DNA from: an uncultured Clostridia bacterium
Lineage (GTDB): Bacteria; Bacillota; Clostridia; TANB77; CAG-508
Length of the DNA: 64,000 nt
Direction of reading: 5' to 3'
Assembly (NCBI GenBank): GCA_934167175.1
Contig: CAKPKF010000004.1
Location: 1 to 64,000, forward strand
Shown here: piece after piece, positions 36,852 to 46,470 of the stretch
Layout of the letters: every line of letters starts with the position of its first letter
How positions within the stretch are numbered: the stretch's first letter is position 1
Translations under genes and position numbers: made by a program
The notes under the pieces: model-generated
What the model saw: only the letters and a program-made list of their open reading frames with translations
Told to the model about the DNA's origin: nothing
The model's database searches: none

Positions 36852-37430
36852 ATGGAAAATTTGGATATAGAGAAAATAAAAGAAGAAATAAAAAATAATT
36901 TATCTGAGAGAAGATATAACCATTCAGTAGGAACAATGAAAAGAGCCGAAAAAATGGCAAAAATATATAATGTGGATGTAGAAAAAGCCAAATTAGCAGG
37001 ACTTACACACGATATGGCAAAAGAATTAAGCCAAGAAGAAAAATTAAAATATGTAAAAGAAAACAATATAAAAATAGATGAAGTAGAAAGATTGTGTCCA
37101 GATCTATTACATGGAAAAATAGCTGCACATATGTGTAAAGTAAAATATGGTTTTGATGAAGATATGCAAGAAGCAATAGCTTTTCATACAACAGGTAAAG
37201 TTAATATGTCTATATTAGGAAAAATAATTTTTCTAGCAGATATAACAGAAGAAAATAGAAATTATGAAGACGCAGGTAAACTTAGAGAATTGTCAGAGAA
37301 AAATCTTGATGAGGCAATGTTATATGCATTAAATAAAACTATAGAAAAGACGGTAAAAACAAATAAATTGTTACATCCAGATAGTGTAAATTCTAGAAAT
37401 CATATATTGTCAGTAAATTATAAAATGTGA
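36852..37430 (+). CDS. yqeK: HD-domain hydrolase YqeK (Ap4A hydrolase type)
   Basis: YqeK cleaves diadenosine tetraphosphate symmetrically. The 192-residue protein has the HD-domain ligands in RRYNHSVGT (H), GLTHDMAKEL (HD) and HGKIAAHMC, AIAFHTTG (later His residues), and FLADITEENR. It starts directly after the ATPase stop. In Firmicutes yqeK normally sits with nadD/yqeJ, which is absent here. Confidence 0.9.
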   Translation: MENLDIEKIKEEIKNNLSERRYNHSVGTMKRAEKMAKIYNVDVEKAKLAGLTHDMAKELSQEEKLKYVKENNIKIDEVERLCPDLLHGKIAAHMCKVKYGFDEDMQEAIAFHTTGKVNMSILGKIIFLADITEENRNYEDAGKLRELSEKNLDEAMLYALNKTIEKTVKTNKLLHPDSVNSRNHILSVNYKM

Positions 37431-37479
37431 TATAATATCAACTGTGTTAAAAATATAAATTTGAATAGGAGATGTTGAA

Positions 37480-38571
37480 TTGAAAATAGGTATAGTAGGA
37501 CTTCCAAACGTAGGAAAAAGTACAATGTTTAATAGTATTACAAATGCAGGGGCAGAATGTGCAAATTATCCATTTTGTACAATAGAACCAAATGTTGGTG
37601 TAGTACCAGTACCAGACGAGAGATTGGATGTATTAACAAAAATGTACAATCCTCAAAAAACTACACATGCAATAATAGAATTTGTAGATATTGCAGGACT
37701 AGTAAAAGGAGCAAGTAAAGGTGAAGGATTAGGAAATAAATTTTTATCTCATATAAGAGAAGTAGACAGTATAGTAGAAGTTGTTAGATGTTTTGAAAAT
37801 CCTAATGTAGTACATGTAGATGGCGAAATAAATCCTTTAAGAGATATAGAAACAATAAATTTAGAATTGATTTTTTCAGATATAGAAACAATAGATAAAA
37901 GATTAGAAAAAGCAAGAAAAATGCTTAAAGCAGACAAAAAATATCAAGCAGAAATATCTGTTCTAGAAAAAATAAAAAAAGTTCTAGAAGAAGGAAAATC
38001 AGCAAGGGTAGTAGATTTAAATGATGAAGAAAAAGAATTACTAAAAGAAACATATTTGCTTACAATGAAGCCAATACTATATATAGCAAATGTTTCAGAA
38101 GAACAATTAGGAAATTTAGAAGATGATAAATATGTTAATGAAGTAAGAAAATATGCTAAAACGGAAAATGCAGAAGTTATACCACTATGTGTAAAAATAG
38201 AAGAAGAATTAAGTGGTTTAGACAAAGAGGATAAAGCAGAAATGCTTGAAGCATTAGGATTAGAAGAATCTGGATTAGACAAAGTAATAAAAGCAAGTTA
38301 TGACTTATTAGGACTTATGTCATTTTTAACAGCTGGTGAGCCAGAGGTGAGAGCTTGGACAATAAAAAAAGGAACAAAAGCTCCAACAGCAGCGGGAAAA
38401 ATACATTCAGACATAGAAAGAGGATTTATAAGAGCAGAGATTGTTTCTTATGATGATTTAGTAAGAGAAGGCTCTATGTTAGCAGCAAAAGAAAAAGGCT
38501 TAGTCAGATCAGAAGGAAAAGAGTATATAATGCAAGATGGAGATATTGTATTATTCAGATTTAATGTTTAA
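37480..38571 (+). CDS. ychF: Redox-regulated ATPase YchF
   Basis: YchF/OLA1 is an Obg-like P-loop protein that prefers ATP and binds ribosomes. The 363-residue protein has Walker A GLPNVGKST, PNVGVVPVPDERLD, DIAGLVKGASKGEGLGNKFL (G3), a coiled-coil insertion, and the C-terminal TGS domain with VRAWTIKKGTKAPTAAGKIH and EGKEYIMQDGDIVLFRFNV. TTG start with AGGAG upstream. Confidence 0.97.
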   Translation: MKIGIVGLPNVGKSTMFNSITNAGAECANYPFCTIEPNVGVVPVPDERLDVLTKMYNPQKTTHAIIEFVDIAGLVKGASKGEGLGNKFLSHIREVDSIVEVVRCFENPNVVHVDGEINPLRDIETINLELIFSDIETIDKRLEKARKMLKADKKYQAEISVLEKIKKVLEEGKSARVVDLNDEEKELLKETYLLTMKPILYIANVSEEQLGNLEDDKYVNEVRKYAKTENAEVIPLCVKIEEELSGLDKEDKAEMLEALGLEESGLDKVIKASYDLLGLMSFLTAGEPEVRAWTIKKGTKAPTAAGKIHSDIERGFIRAEIVSYDDLVREGSMLAAKEKGLVRSEGKEYIMQDGDIVLFRFNV

Positions 38572-38616
38572 TATATTGTAATAAGTATAAAATAAATAGA
38601 AAAGAGGTAATAAATA

Positions 38617-39915
38617 ATGTCAAATGTTAGTTTAAATTTTGATCATGTTGGAATCTCTAATTCAGCAATTATGAAATATGAAAAGAAAGTGTTAGATATA
38701 CACAATAATCTTCATGAAAAAGCAAAAGATAAAAAAGAGTTTTTAGGATGGATTGAACTTCCAACAAAATATAATAAAGCAGAATTTGAAAAAATAAAAA
38801 AAGCAGCTAAAAAAATAAGAAGGGAATCAGATGTTTTAGTTGTTATAGGAATAGGAGGTTCATACTTAGGTTCAAGAGCAGTTATAGAATCATTAACAAA
38901 TACTTTTTATAATTATGAAAAAAGAAAAACACCATACATATTGTATGCTGGAAATAATTTAAGTCCAAATTATTTAAATGACTTAATTGAATTTATAGGA
39001 GACAAAGATTTATCTGTTAATGTAATATCAAAATCTGGAACAACTACAGAACCAGCAATAGCTTTTAGAATATTTAGAGAAATATTAGAAACTAAATATG
39101 GAATAAAAGAGGCAAGAAGTAGAATATATGTTACAACAGATAAAAAGAATGGTGCATTAAGAAAATTATCAAAAGAAGAAGGTTATGAGACTTTTGTTAT
39201 ACCAGATAATGTTGGGGGAAGATATTCTGTATTAAGTGCAGTAGGACTATTGCCAATAGCAACAGCAGGATTAAACATAGATAAACTTATGGAAGGCGCA
39301 AGAGTAGCACAGGAAAAATATATGGATCCAAGCTTGAAATATAATGAGTGTTATAGATATGCAGTTATTAGAAACATATTATACAAATTATATAAAACAA
39401 CAGAAATACTTGTAAATTATGAACCAAAGATGCATTCTTTCACAGAATGGTGGAAGCAATTATTTGGTGAAAGTGAAGGAAAAGACCAAAAAGGAATATT
39501 TCCAGCAGGTGTTGATTTTACTACAGATTTACACTCAATGGGGCAATACATTCAAGATGGAAAAAGAAATTTATTTGAAACTGTAATAAATATAGAAAAA
39601 TCAAAATCTAATATGAAGATAAAGGCAGATGAAGACAATCTAGATGGACTGAATTATTTGGCTGGAAAAACATTAGACTTTGTAAATAAAAAAGCAATGG
39701 AAGGAACAATCAAAGCACATGTGTCAGGTGATGTCCCTAATATATTAATAAATGTAGCAAAATTAGATGAATTATCAATAGGAGAATTAATATATTTCTT
39801 TGAAAAAGCTTGTGCCATGTCTGGAATGATATTAGGAATAAATCCATTTAATCAACCAGGAGTAGAAGAATATAAGAAAAATATGTTTGAATTATTAGGT
39901 AAACCAGGTTATTAA
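38617..39915 (+). CDS. pgi: Glucose-6-phosphate isomerase
   Basis: Pgi interconverts glucose 6-phosphate and fructose 6-phosphate. At 432 residues it is of the short Firmicute type. Motifs: [46 protein letters not shown] and [22 protein letters not shown] precedes the ATG. A hairpin terminator follows, overlapping the ribosome binding site of the next gene. Confidence 0.97.
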   Translation: MSNVSLNFDHVGISNSAIMKYEKKVLDIHNNLHEKAKDKKEFLGWIELPTKYNKAEFEKIKKAAKKIRRESDVLVVIGIGGSYLGSRAVIESLTNTFYNYEKRKTPYILYAGNNLSPNYLNDLIEFIGDKDLSVNVISKSGTTTEPAIAFRIFREILETKYGIKEARSRIYVTTDKKNGALRKLSKEEGYETFVIPDNVGGRYSVLSAVGLLPIATAGLNIDKLMEGARVAQEKYMDPSLKYNECYRYAVIRNILYKLYKTTEILVNYEPKMHSFTEWWKQLFGESEGKDQKGIFPAGVDFTTDLHSMGQYIQDGKRNLFETVINIEKSKSNMKIKADEDNLDGLNYLAGKTLDFVNKKAMEGTIKAHVSGDVPNILINVAKLDELSIGELIYFFEKACAMSGMILGINPFNQPGVEEYKKNMFELLGKPGY

Positions 39916-39940
39916 AATAAAAATGTATAAATATAATAAC

Positions 39941-39977
39941 AAACAACCACTCTATTATTAAGCAGGTGGTTGTTTTT
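39941..39977 (+). terminator. Terminator after pgi overlapping the next ribosome binding site
   Basis: AAACAACCAC pairs with GTGGTTGTTT, followed by T residues. The AGGTGG that serves the DUF5665 ATG at 39978 lies in the 3' arm, so the hairpin can both end transcription and hide the site. Confidence 0.75.
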
Positions 39978-40272
39978 ATGTTTATAAGAAAGAAAAGAAT
40001 AGATAAATTAACAAAAAAAATAGATGATTTAAATTATAAGTTAGCTAAAAATAATTTAATAGAATTATCTGAAATAATAGGTAATAGAAAAGAATTACTA
40101 AAAAGAAATCTGATAGCACGGTATATCAAAAGGGATAGGAGTAGGAATTGGAGTAACAATCATTACAGCAATCATAATATATATATTGCAAAAAATAGTA
40201 AAACTAAACATTCCAATAATAGGAGAATATATAGCAGATATAGTATCAATAGTTGAAAAAACACAAAAATGA
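39978..40272 (+). CDS. DUF5665 membrane protein, +1 frameshift at CGG
   Basis: This small one-span membrane protein of 97 residues is of the DUF5665 type; role unknown. The N-terminal half (47 residues, ending RNLIA) is in one frame. CGG then occurs at 40119-40121. Skipping the C and reading GGT gives GISKGIGVGIGVTIITAI, a glycine-rich membrane helix, then KLNIPIIGEYIADIVSIV, and stops at 40270. This matches the family pattern of a helix after the RNxxAG motif. Unshifted translation produces a highly basic tail with no membrane span. Confidence 0.85.
40119..40122 (+). other. CGG(T) +1 recoding site in DUF5665 gene
   Basis: In-frame CGG follows GCA (Ala); (C)GGT as Gly restores the conserved IAGI start of the membrane helix. 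Confidence 0.8.
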
Positions 40273-40389
40273 TATGAATTTTGTATTGATTTAATGAAAT
40301 ATGAGTATTAATATATATATATATTAAATGAAGAAATAAATGTAGCAGTAAATGAAAAGAATATGTTATAGTGAAAGAAGGAATAAAAA

Positions 40390-40596
40390 ATGGAAAACAA
40401 TGCAAAACTTGAAGTTGCATCTAAAATTATGGCAGTAAAAATAGCTGTAGTTGTATCAAAAAAAGGGTATAAAGTAGAAGATGAAGAAATACAGTTGCTT
40501 ATGAAAGAAAAAGAAGAAATGAAGAAAGGAAATAAAGAAGTTATAGATAAAATAATAAAAGAATATGGACCAGAGGTAAAAGGTATTTGCAATTGA
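40390..40596 (+). CDS. Small helical protein of unknown function
   Basis: This 68-residue, charged and mostly helical product is unrecognised. ATG follows a weak AAGGA site. It opens the accessory block of unrecognised proteins. No membrane segment is seen. Confidence 0.5.
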   Translation: MENNAKLEVASKIMAVKIAVVVSKKGYKVEDEEIQLLMKEKEEMKKGNKEVIDKIIKEYGPEVKGICN

Positions 40597-40716
40597 TATA
40601 AAGTAAGAAAAGTTTAGGGAAATATAATAAAAATATATAGCTAAAATTATGGTTAGAAATATCCATAATATGTTATAATTTTTATTGTGATTAATAAAAA
40701 AAAGGAGTGTTTTCTC

Positions 40717-41769
40717 ATGATACAAAAAATTAGTATAAAAGATTATAAAAAGGAAATTCAAGAGGAAAAATATGAAAATATATACAGAGATTTAATTGGT
40801 AAATCTATGGAACTTGTAAAAGAAATAGGAAAGATTAAAAAATTCGAATTTTCAGAAGATGAAGAAGGCAGAACTTTATTTTGTAGTATACAGATTTATT
40901 TCAAAAAGAATTTTGGAGAGTTTTCAAATGTCTATTATTTAATGAAAGATTTGAGTGAATGGAATTGTGAAGATAACTATGTTTACGATACTTATGAAAA
41001 AAAGATTAATAATATTATTGTAAAATATAATAATTTAATTGTAGAATTAGAGATATATAGAAAAATAGAAGAAGAAATAAAAGGAAAGAAATTTGAAAAA
41101 GTATTAGAAGAACGAGAAGAAAAATGTAGAAAACTCTTTAAAGAAATGCTTGAATATAAAAATAAAGAATATAATGAAAAATGGGACATGATAGAACTTA
41201 TTGAAAAAGTAATTCAATATTATAATTTCTATTATGATGAATTACGTGAACTAAAACAAGTTATGTCTGGAAATTTTATTGAATTTGATATAGAAGAAGA
41301 CTTAGTTGAAATAGATAATATTGAAAGAATAATGTTAATTGATGAAATTTATAGATTGATTGTTGATGAAGACTATAAAAAGGTTGCGTATATGTATAGA
41401 GATTTTGAACTAAAAGATGGACAAACATACAGTGATTTATATGATTTGGAATACAAAAAATTAGATGAACTGTATAAAAAAATGCTTGAATTTGTTGGAG
41501 AAGAAAATTTGGAAAATGAAAAGAATTTAGAAGGTAGAATGTTAGAGAGATATCCATTTTATATTTTAGATATCAAAAGAATAAACTCATATGAACCATG
41601 TTCAGTTATAGAACGATTGAATACAATGGAAAACATATATGAAAAATTATCGAAAGACTATAAAAATTATGAAGAAAACATGAAAAAATATGAGAAATTT
41701 CAAAACATGACAGATGAAAATGAAGAAGAACTTGAAGAATTAGAAGAAACAATGGATGAATTATTTTAA
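40717..41769 (+). CDS. Unrecognised helical protein
   Basis: This is an acidic, Glu/Lys/Tyr-rich soluble protein of about 350 residues with long helical or coiled-coil stretches (for example about residues 105-160) and an acidic C-terminal tail. No known motif seen. ATG 40717 has AAAGGAG nine bases upstream; an earlier frame start at 40687 lacks one. First large gene of the accessory block at 40390-50676. Confidence 0.6.
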   Translation: MIQKISIKDYKKEIQEEKYENIYRDLIGKSMELVKEIGKIKKFEFSEDEEGRTLFCSIQIYFKKNFGEFSNVYYLMKDLSEWNCEDNYVYDTYEKKINNIIVKYNNLIVELEIYRKIEEEIKGKKFEKVLEEREEKCRKLFKEMLEYKNKEYNEKWDMIELIEKVIQYYNFYYDELRELKQVMSGNFIEFDIEEDLVEIDNIERIMLIDEIYRLIVDEDYKKVAYMYRDFELKDGQTYSDLYDLEYKKLDELYKKMLEFVGEENLENEKNLEGRMLERYPFYILDIKRINSYEPCSVIERLNTMENIYEKLSKDYKNYEENMKKYEKFQNMTDENEEELEELEETMDELF

Positions 41770-41858
41770 TAAGTATAATAACAAAAGAAGGAAAAATATT
41801 TGGACATGAGTTAAATAAAAAAAATTAATTAAAGAAATAAAAAATAAGGAGAAGTTAT

Positions 41859-42194
41859 ATGGATGTTAGTTTGTTTTTTGAAGTAAATGGAAAATTTTTA
41901 ATTCATTCCTGTAAAAAAGAAAATGCTGAAAAATATGGCGATTTTTTAAATTATCCTCAAAGTCATATGGAAATTTGGGACCAATATTATTATTCAAAAT
42001 ATAATGTGGATTTTGACTATTTTCTAAGAGGCAGAGTAGTTTATAATATTAAAGAAGACAAATATTACTTATATCATGATAAATGTATAAAAGATTTAAG
42101 CAGTTTTATTTGTGAAGAAGATAAAGAAAAGATTGAAATCAGAGAAGATTTTCATTATCAATGTCACAAGTGTAATAAATACTATACAATGTAA
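41859..42194 (+). CDS. Unrecognised small protein with C-terminal CxxC
   Basis: This 111-residue protein begins as a beta-rich domain (MDVSLFFEVNGKFLIHSC) and has YFLRGRVVYNIKEDKYYLY in the middle. It ends with a CHKC pair that, with an earlier His/Cys, could bind metal. AAGGAG precedes the ATG. It is 12 bases from the next gene, so likely the same transcript. Function not known. Confidence 0.6.
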   Translation: MDVSLFFEVNGKFLIHSCKKENAEKYGDFLNYPQSHMEIWDQYYYSKYNVDFDYFLRGRVVYNIKEDKYYLYHDKCIKDLSSFICEEDKEKIEIREDFHYQCHKCNKYYTM

Positions 42195-42206
42195 GGAGTA
42201 ATATTT

Positions 42207-43037
42207 ATGAGTATTTTACCAAACGAAATTTGTGATGAAAATAAAAACAAGCTTCCAAAAAAATTTTTCGATATGATAGATATGGGAGATGAATTTGCAG
42301 AGTGGGAAATATATGAAAAAAATAAAAATAGATATGGAGAAAAAGATTTAAGAACAGAGATAGCAATGTTAGATGTTATAAAGTACTACTATAACAAAAA
42401 GAATTTCGAAGTATGTATTAATTTTGCAAAACCATTATACATAAAATATAAAAATAAAAATGAAAGTAGATTACAATTAGAAGTTAAATATTATTATTTA
42501 AAATGTATATTTACTATTAGAAAATATTCTAAAGAATTATATGATATAGAAATAATTAATGAAGAAAAAGAACTAGAAAAAATACAAAAAAGTATGTATA
42601 ATAAGTCAATCAAAATATGTGGAAAAAATGATAGTTTAACATTAAAAATCAAGGAGTTAAAAAACATAACAGATAGAATCAATTTTGAGAAGTTTTGTGA
42701 AATACTTTATGGATTTGATGATTCAAAATATAAAATTCCTCAAAATGAGGCTATTGAAATTATAATAGATAATGAAGAATTAAAAAGAAATTTGAATAAA
42801 AATTTTGAAGATTATATACTTTCAGTTGAACTTGAAAAATATGCAACCAATATAGTAAAATTTAAGGGAGAATATTTTTGGAATCCTCAAATTTACAAAG
42901 CAAAAATTAATCTGTTATGTGAAAAAGGATATAAAACCATAAATTTGGATTGGAAGGATATGAATAAATGCTTAAACAATGTAAAAATTATGGTAAATGC
43001 AAATACTGGAGAGATTATTAATAAATCTGAATTTTGA
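42207..43037 (+). CDS. Unrecognised protein, possibly TPR-like
   Basis: This 276-residue soluble protein has pairs of amphipathic helices in the first half, with spacing that could be tetratricopeptide-like (AMLDVIKYYYNKKNFEVCIN, then further helices). The C-terminal third is unrecognised. AAGGAG precedes the ATG. It lies within the accessory block between the CxxC protein and the 1108-residue protein. Confidence 0.5.
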   Translation: MSILPNEICDENKNKLPKKFFDMIDMGDEFAEWEIYEKNKNRYGEKDLRTEIAMLDVIKYYYNKKNFEVCINFAKPLYIKYKNKNESRLQLEVKYYYLKCIFTIRKYSKELYDIEIINEEKELEKIQKSMYNKSIKICGKNDSLTLKIKELKNITDRINFEKFCEILYGFDDSKYKIPQNEAIEIIIDNEELKRNLNKNFEDYILSVELEKYATNIVKFKGEYFWNPQIYKAKINLLCEKGYKTINLDWKDMNKCLNNVKIMVNANTGEIINKSEF

Positions 43038-43129
43038 AATGTAAAAATCTAATAATATGAATTTATATTTTGATATTGATTTATACGTAAACAAAAATAA
43101 AAAACATATAAGAAAAAATGGAGAAAAAA

Positions 43130-46100
43130 ATGGAAAAGGATGAAAATAGAATTATTGAGTATAAAAAAATACAAGAAAAATATCCAGCTATTGCAAGACT
43201 TGCAATAGCTGTAAAACCACCTAAATATGATTACATTGGTCTATACACAACTAAAATAGAAAAAGAAAAAAATAAAGAAAAACTAGATCAGTGGATACAA
43301 TATTGGATAGAAACTAATTCTATTCAAGCTACTATAGTTATAAGCAAATTAAAAGAAATACAACAAGATGCTAAAGATGAATATAAAAAAGAAATAATAA
43401 AGGCAGTTATGAATAAAAAGGAAAATTACTTTGAACTCATGATGGTATTGTTGTATTTAGAAGAATGGGATAAGCTAGAAATAATAGTAACTTATCTAAT
43501 TAAGATAAATGAAAAAAAGAAAAAGTTTAAGAAAATAAGCGAGGATGAGAAACAGGAAGACATTATTAATATATCAATGATAATGGCTGAAATTACCAAA
43601 AAGAAGAAATCCATTCAACGCCAAATTTTAGAAAATAAAGATTTGGATGTAGGAAAGGATTATTTCAAAATCGAATTGGAAAATAATAGTGATTTAAAAA
43701 AAGAAGTAATAACTAATTTTTGTAACGAAATAAAAGAAAATATGGAATGCTTTGAAATAGAAAATGATGCAAAAAAAATGCAGAAAAATGTATTAGAGTT
43801 AGAGAAAATTTTAGATGGCGAAAAAATAAATATAACTACTTGTTTAATAGATTTATTAAATGAGTGCATGGAAACAATAAAAAAATACGATAAAAAAAAT
43901 TTATGCGAAATAGCAGAGAAAACAAAGAAAAAACTAATAGAAATATCTAAAGAGGAAATAGGAGAACTAGCAGAAAAGATAAGTACTGACAAAATGGATT
44001 TAAATAGAATAGTAATTAATATAAATAGAGAATTATTAGAAGTAAGTAATTACGAATTAATATTTAGATTTTTAAAAATTTTTGTGGATAATAAAAAATA
44101 TGGTTTAATAGTAAACGAAATTCTAAAGTTTTGTAAAGTTAACAAAAAAAATAATAAAGAAGTAATTAAACAAATTACAGAGAGCTTTTTTAAAAACAAA
44201 AAAATAATAAATTGTTTTGATTTTTTAGAAAGAATTAAAGTTAGTAATTATATAGAGTATTTACCAACAGGTTATTTTACTATTGATGAATGCTTAGAAA
44301 AAATATTAGATAAAGGTGCTAAGTACTATTATTGTTTGATATACCATAGAAATTTATTTATTCAAAAAAATCTTAATAAATATAAAACAAAATATGAATG
44401 TATATTAGAGTGGATGGAAATTATAGAAACAAATATAAAAACAGGATTAGAAGTAGAAAAAGCTGAAAAAATAAGCATTATTGAAATGATAAACACAGAT
44501 GGAATCCAAATTTTAGAAAAAGACGAAATAAAAGAAAAATTAATAGAGATGAAAAATAGGAGAAAGGATAAAGAATGTTTAACGATACTAAAAAGAATGG
44601 CAAGATTGCTAAATGAAATATTAATAGAATCAAGTTCAATAAGTGATAAAGAAAATAAAATAAGAAAATTGAAATATATAAACAGTTTTGCTTATGATGA
44701 AATAGAGAATTATGAATACTGGACGAATATAAACTATAGGATAAACAAATCAATCTATAATGTAAATGAATCAATTCAATTATTTAAGAATTTAATAGAA
44801 AATGCTGAAACAAATGAAACACAATCAATTATATACATATATATGAATACACATTTAAAAGCAATATATCCAATAGAAAATATGATAAAATTATTAATAT
44901 CTAAAAATATGAAAAACGTATTAGAAAATATAAAAAAATATAAAAGTGAAGCTATACTGAAAAAAACTGGACGAGCTAAAATAAGATATAAAGTACTTTT
45001 TAAATGTGCATATAACATTAATAGCACAATAGTTAATTTAGGAGATATTAAAGTAGACAATAATGAAAATATATGTGAAGTAAGGATAATTGGATATAAG
45101 GAAGTATCAAATGAATTTATATATGAAATAAAACTAAAAAATGAGATACAAGATGAAAATAAATATGAAAAATTTATAAAAGAACAAATAATGCTTTTAA
45201 ATAATTTTGAATTAAATAACCAAAAAATGAAAGATAAAAAAAATCCATATAAATACATAAACAATATTGAAACAGATATACCGGTAAAGTATATAGAAAG
45301 AGAAAAATTTATAAAAGAACAAATTGAGTCAAAAAAGTTTGCTATTAATATGCTAAAACAAAATGAAAATTTAAAGAAAGAAATTATAGATAAAATAGAA
45401 GAAATAATAAAAGAAGAATCGAATTCTGTTCAAGATATAATAGATTTTTACATGAATTCATTTATTAAATATATAATCTCAATAAATAAATTTATAAAAA
45501 TTGCAAGGCAATACAAAAAATGTGATAATATAATAGAACCTTTTAAAAAATATAAATATTATGCAAGATATATTAGCAAGAACGATGAAATAAGTAGAAT
45601 GATAATGATAAACCAACATTCTCGAATTATATATAAAGGTGATAAAAAAAATAAATATTTTGTTAATGGTATTTCACTTATTAGTTTTGAAATAAGTGAA
45701 TATGATGAAGAAAAAAATATATTAATTTGTACAAAATTCGAAATATCTGATACATTAATACCAAGTGATGAACAGATGGAAATAGTAAATATTTTGAGAA
45801 GATATATAGATACAAAAGAATTTAAAATTTTAGAAGAACTAAAGAATTTAAAAAAAATGCCAGAGCTACAGAGAAGTAATAGAAAATTAGCTTTAAGTAG
45901 AAAATATATATTGTATACTTATGATTATTTAATGAGAAGAACATTGGATTTATTGCTAAATGATATTCCAAAAATGAAGCTTTTTTTGAAATTATTATCG
46001 TGTAACAATATGTGGCTTATAGAAGGATATCCTATAAAAGAGAAAAAGGATAGAATTATAGATATAAAAAGAATATTTTTAAAAACAATTGAAAAAGAAC

Positions 46101-46456
46101 CAATTATAAAGGATTCAATAATATGTTATAAAAGAACATATTTAAATTCAATAATCACATTAAATGATATTTTTGAACATATTTTTAAAATTAATACACA
46201 AGGAAGAAAATTAGTAAATGAAGATGGTATAGTTAATTTGGAACAATTTACCATAAATTTCAAAATGAACAAGAAAACATATGAAGATGGAGAAATAAAG
46301 TATTTCATTTGTAAAAATACAAATGAATACGAAGAAAGCATGTTACAACCTGTTAAAATGAAATTGGTAAATAGTGAAAATGACAATGAAATATCAGATG
46401 TCAAAGCAATAAGCTATAATGTTATAACAGGAATAATAAACTGTGAGAAAATATAA
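43130..46456 (+). CDS. Very large unrecognised helical protein (1108 residues)
   Basis: ATG 43130 is preferred because GGAG at 43120-43123 is six bases upstream; an ATG at 43118 overlaps that site. The protein is Lys/Glu/Ile-rich, predicted almost wholly helical in its first 600 residues and mixed later, without signal peptide or membrane span. No nuclease, helicase or kinase motif is evident by eye. It ends 14 bases before the first NTPase gene and shares base composition with it, so the three large genes probably work together. Confidence 0.6.
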   Translation: MEKDENRIIEYKKIQEKYPAIARLAIAVKPPKYDYIGLYTTKIEKEKNKEKLDQWIQYWIETNSIQATIVISKLKEIQQDAKDEYKKEIIKAVMNKKENYFELMMVLLYLEEWDKLEIIVTYLIKINEKKKKFKKISEDEKQEDIINISMIMAEITKKKKSIQRQILENKDLDVGKDYFKIELENNSDLKKEVITNFCNEIKENMECFEIENDAKKMQKNVLELEKILDGEKINITTCLIDLLNECMETIKKYDKKNLCEIAEKTKKKLIEISKEEIGELAEKISTDKMDLNRIVININRELLEVSNYELIFRFLKIFVDNKKYGLIVNEILKFCKVNKKNNKEVIKQITESFFKNKKIINCFDFLERIKVSNYIEYLPTGYFTIDECLEKILDKGAKYYYCLIYHRNLFIQKNLNKYKTKYECILEWMEIIETNIKTGLEVEKAEKISIIEMINTDGIQILEKDEIKEKLIEMKNRRKDKECLTILKRMARLLNEILIESSSISDKENKIRKLKYINSFAYDEIENYEYWTNINYRINKSIYNVNESIQLFKNLIENAETNETQSIIYIYMNTHLKAIYPIENMIKLLISKNMKNVLENIKKYKSEAILKKTGRAKIRYKVLFKCAYNINSTIVNLGDIKVDNNENICEVRIIGYKEVSNEFIYEIKLKNEIQDENKYEKFIKEQIMLLNNFELNNQKMKDKKNPYKYINNIETDIPVKYIEREKFIKEQIESKKFAINMLKQNENLKKEIIDKIEEIIKEESNSVQDIIDFYMNSFIKYIISINKFIKIARQYKKCDNIIEPFKKYKYYARYISKNDEISRMIMINQHSRIIYKGDKKNKYFVNGISLISFEISEYDEEKNILICTKFEISDTLIPSDEQMEIVNILRRYIDTKEFKILEELKNLKKMPELQRSNRKLALSRKYILYTYDYLMRRTLDLLLNDIPKMKLFLKLLSCNNMWLIEGYPIKEKKDRIIDIKRIFLKTIEKEPIIKDSIICYKRTYLNSIITLNDIFEHIFKINTQGRKLVNEDGIVNLEQFTINFKMNKKTYEDGEIKYFICKNTNEYEESMLQPVKMKLVNSENDNEISDVKAISYNVITGIINCEKI

Positions 46457-46470
46457 AAAGGAGGACAAAA

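Noticed and set aside
40307..40327. AT dinucleotide palindrome ATTAATATATATATATATTAAT
   Set aside because: Simple sequence in an AT-rich gap; no T-run, repeat partner or link to a gene.
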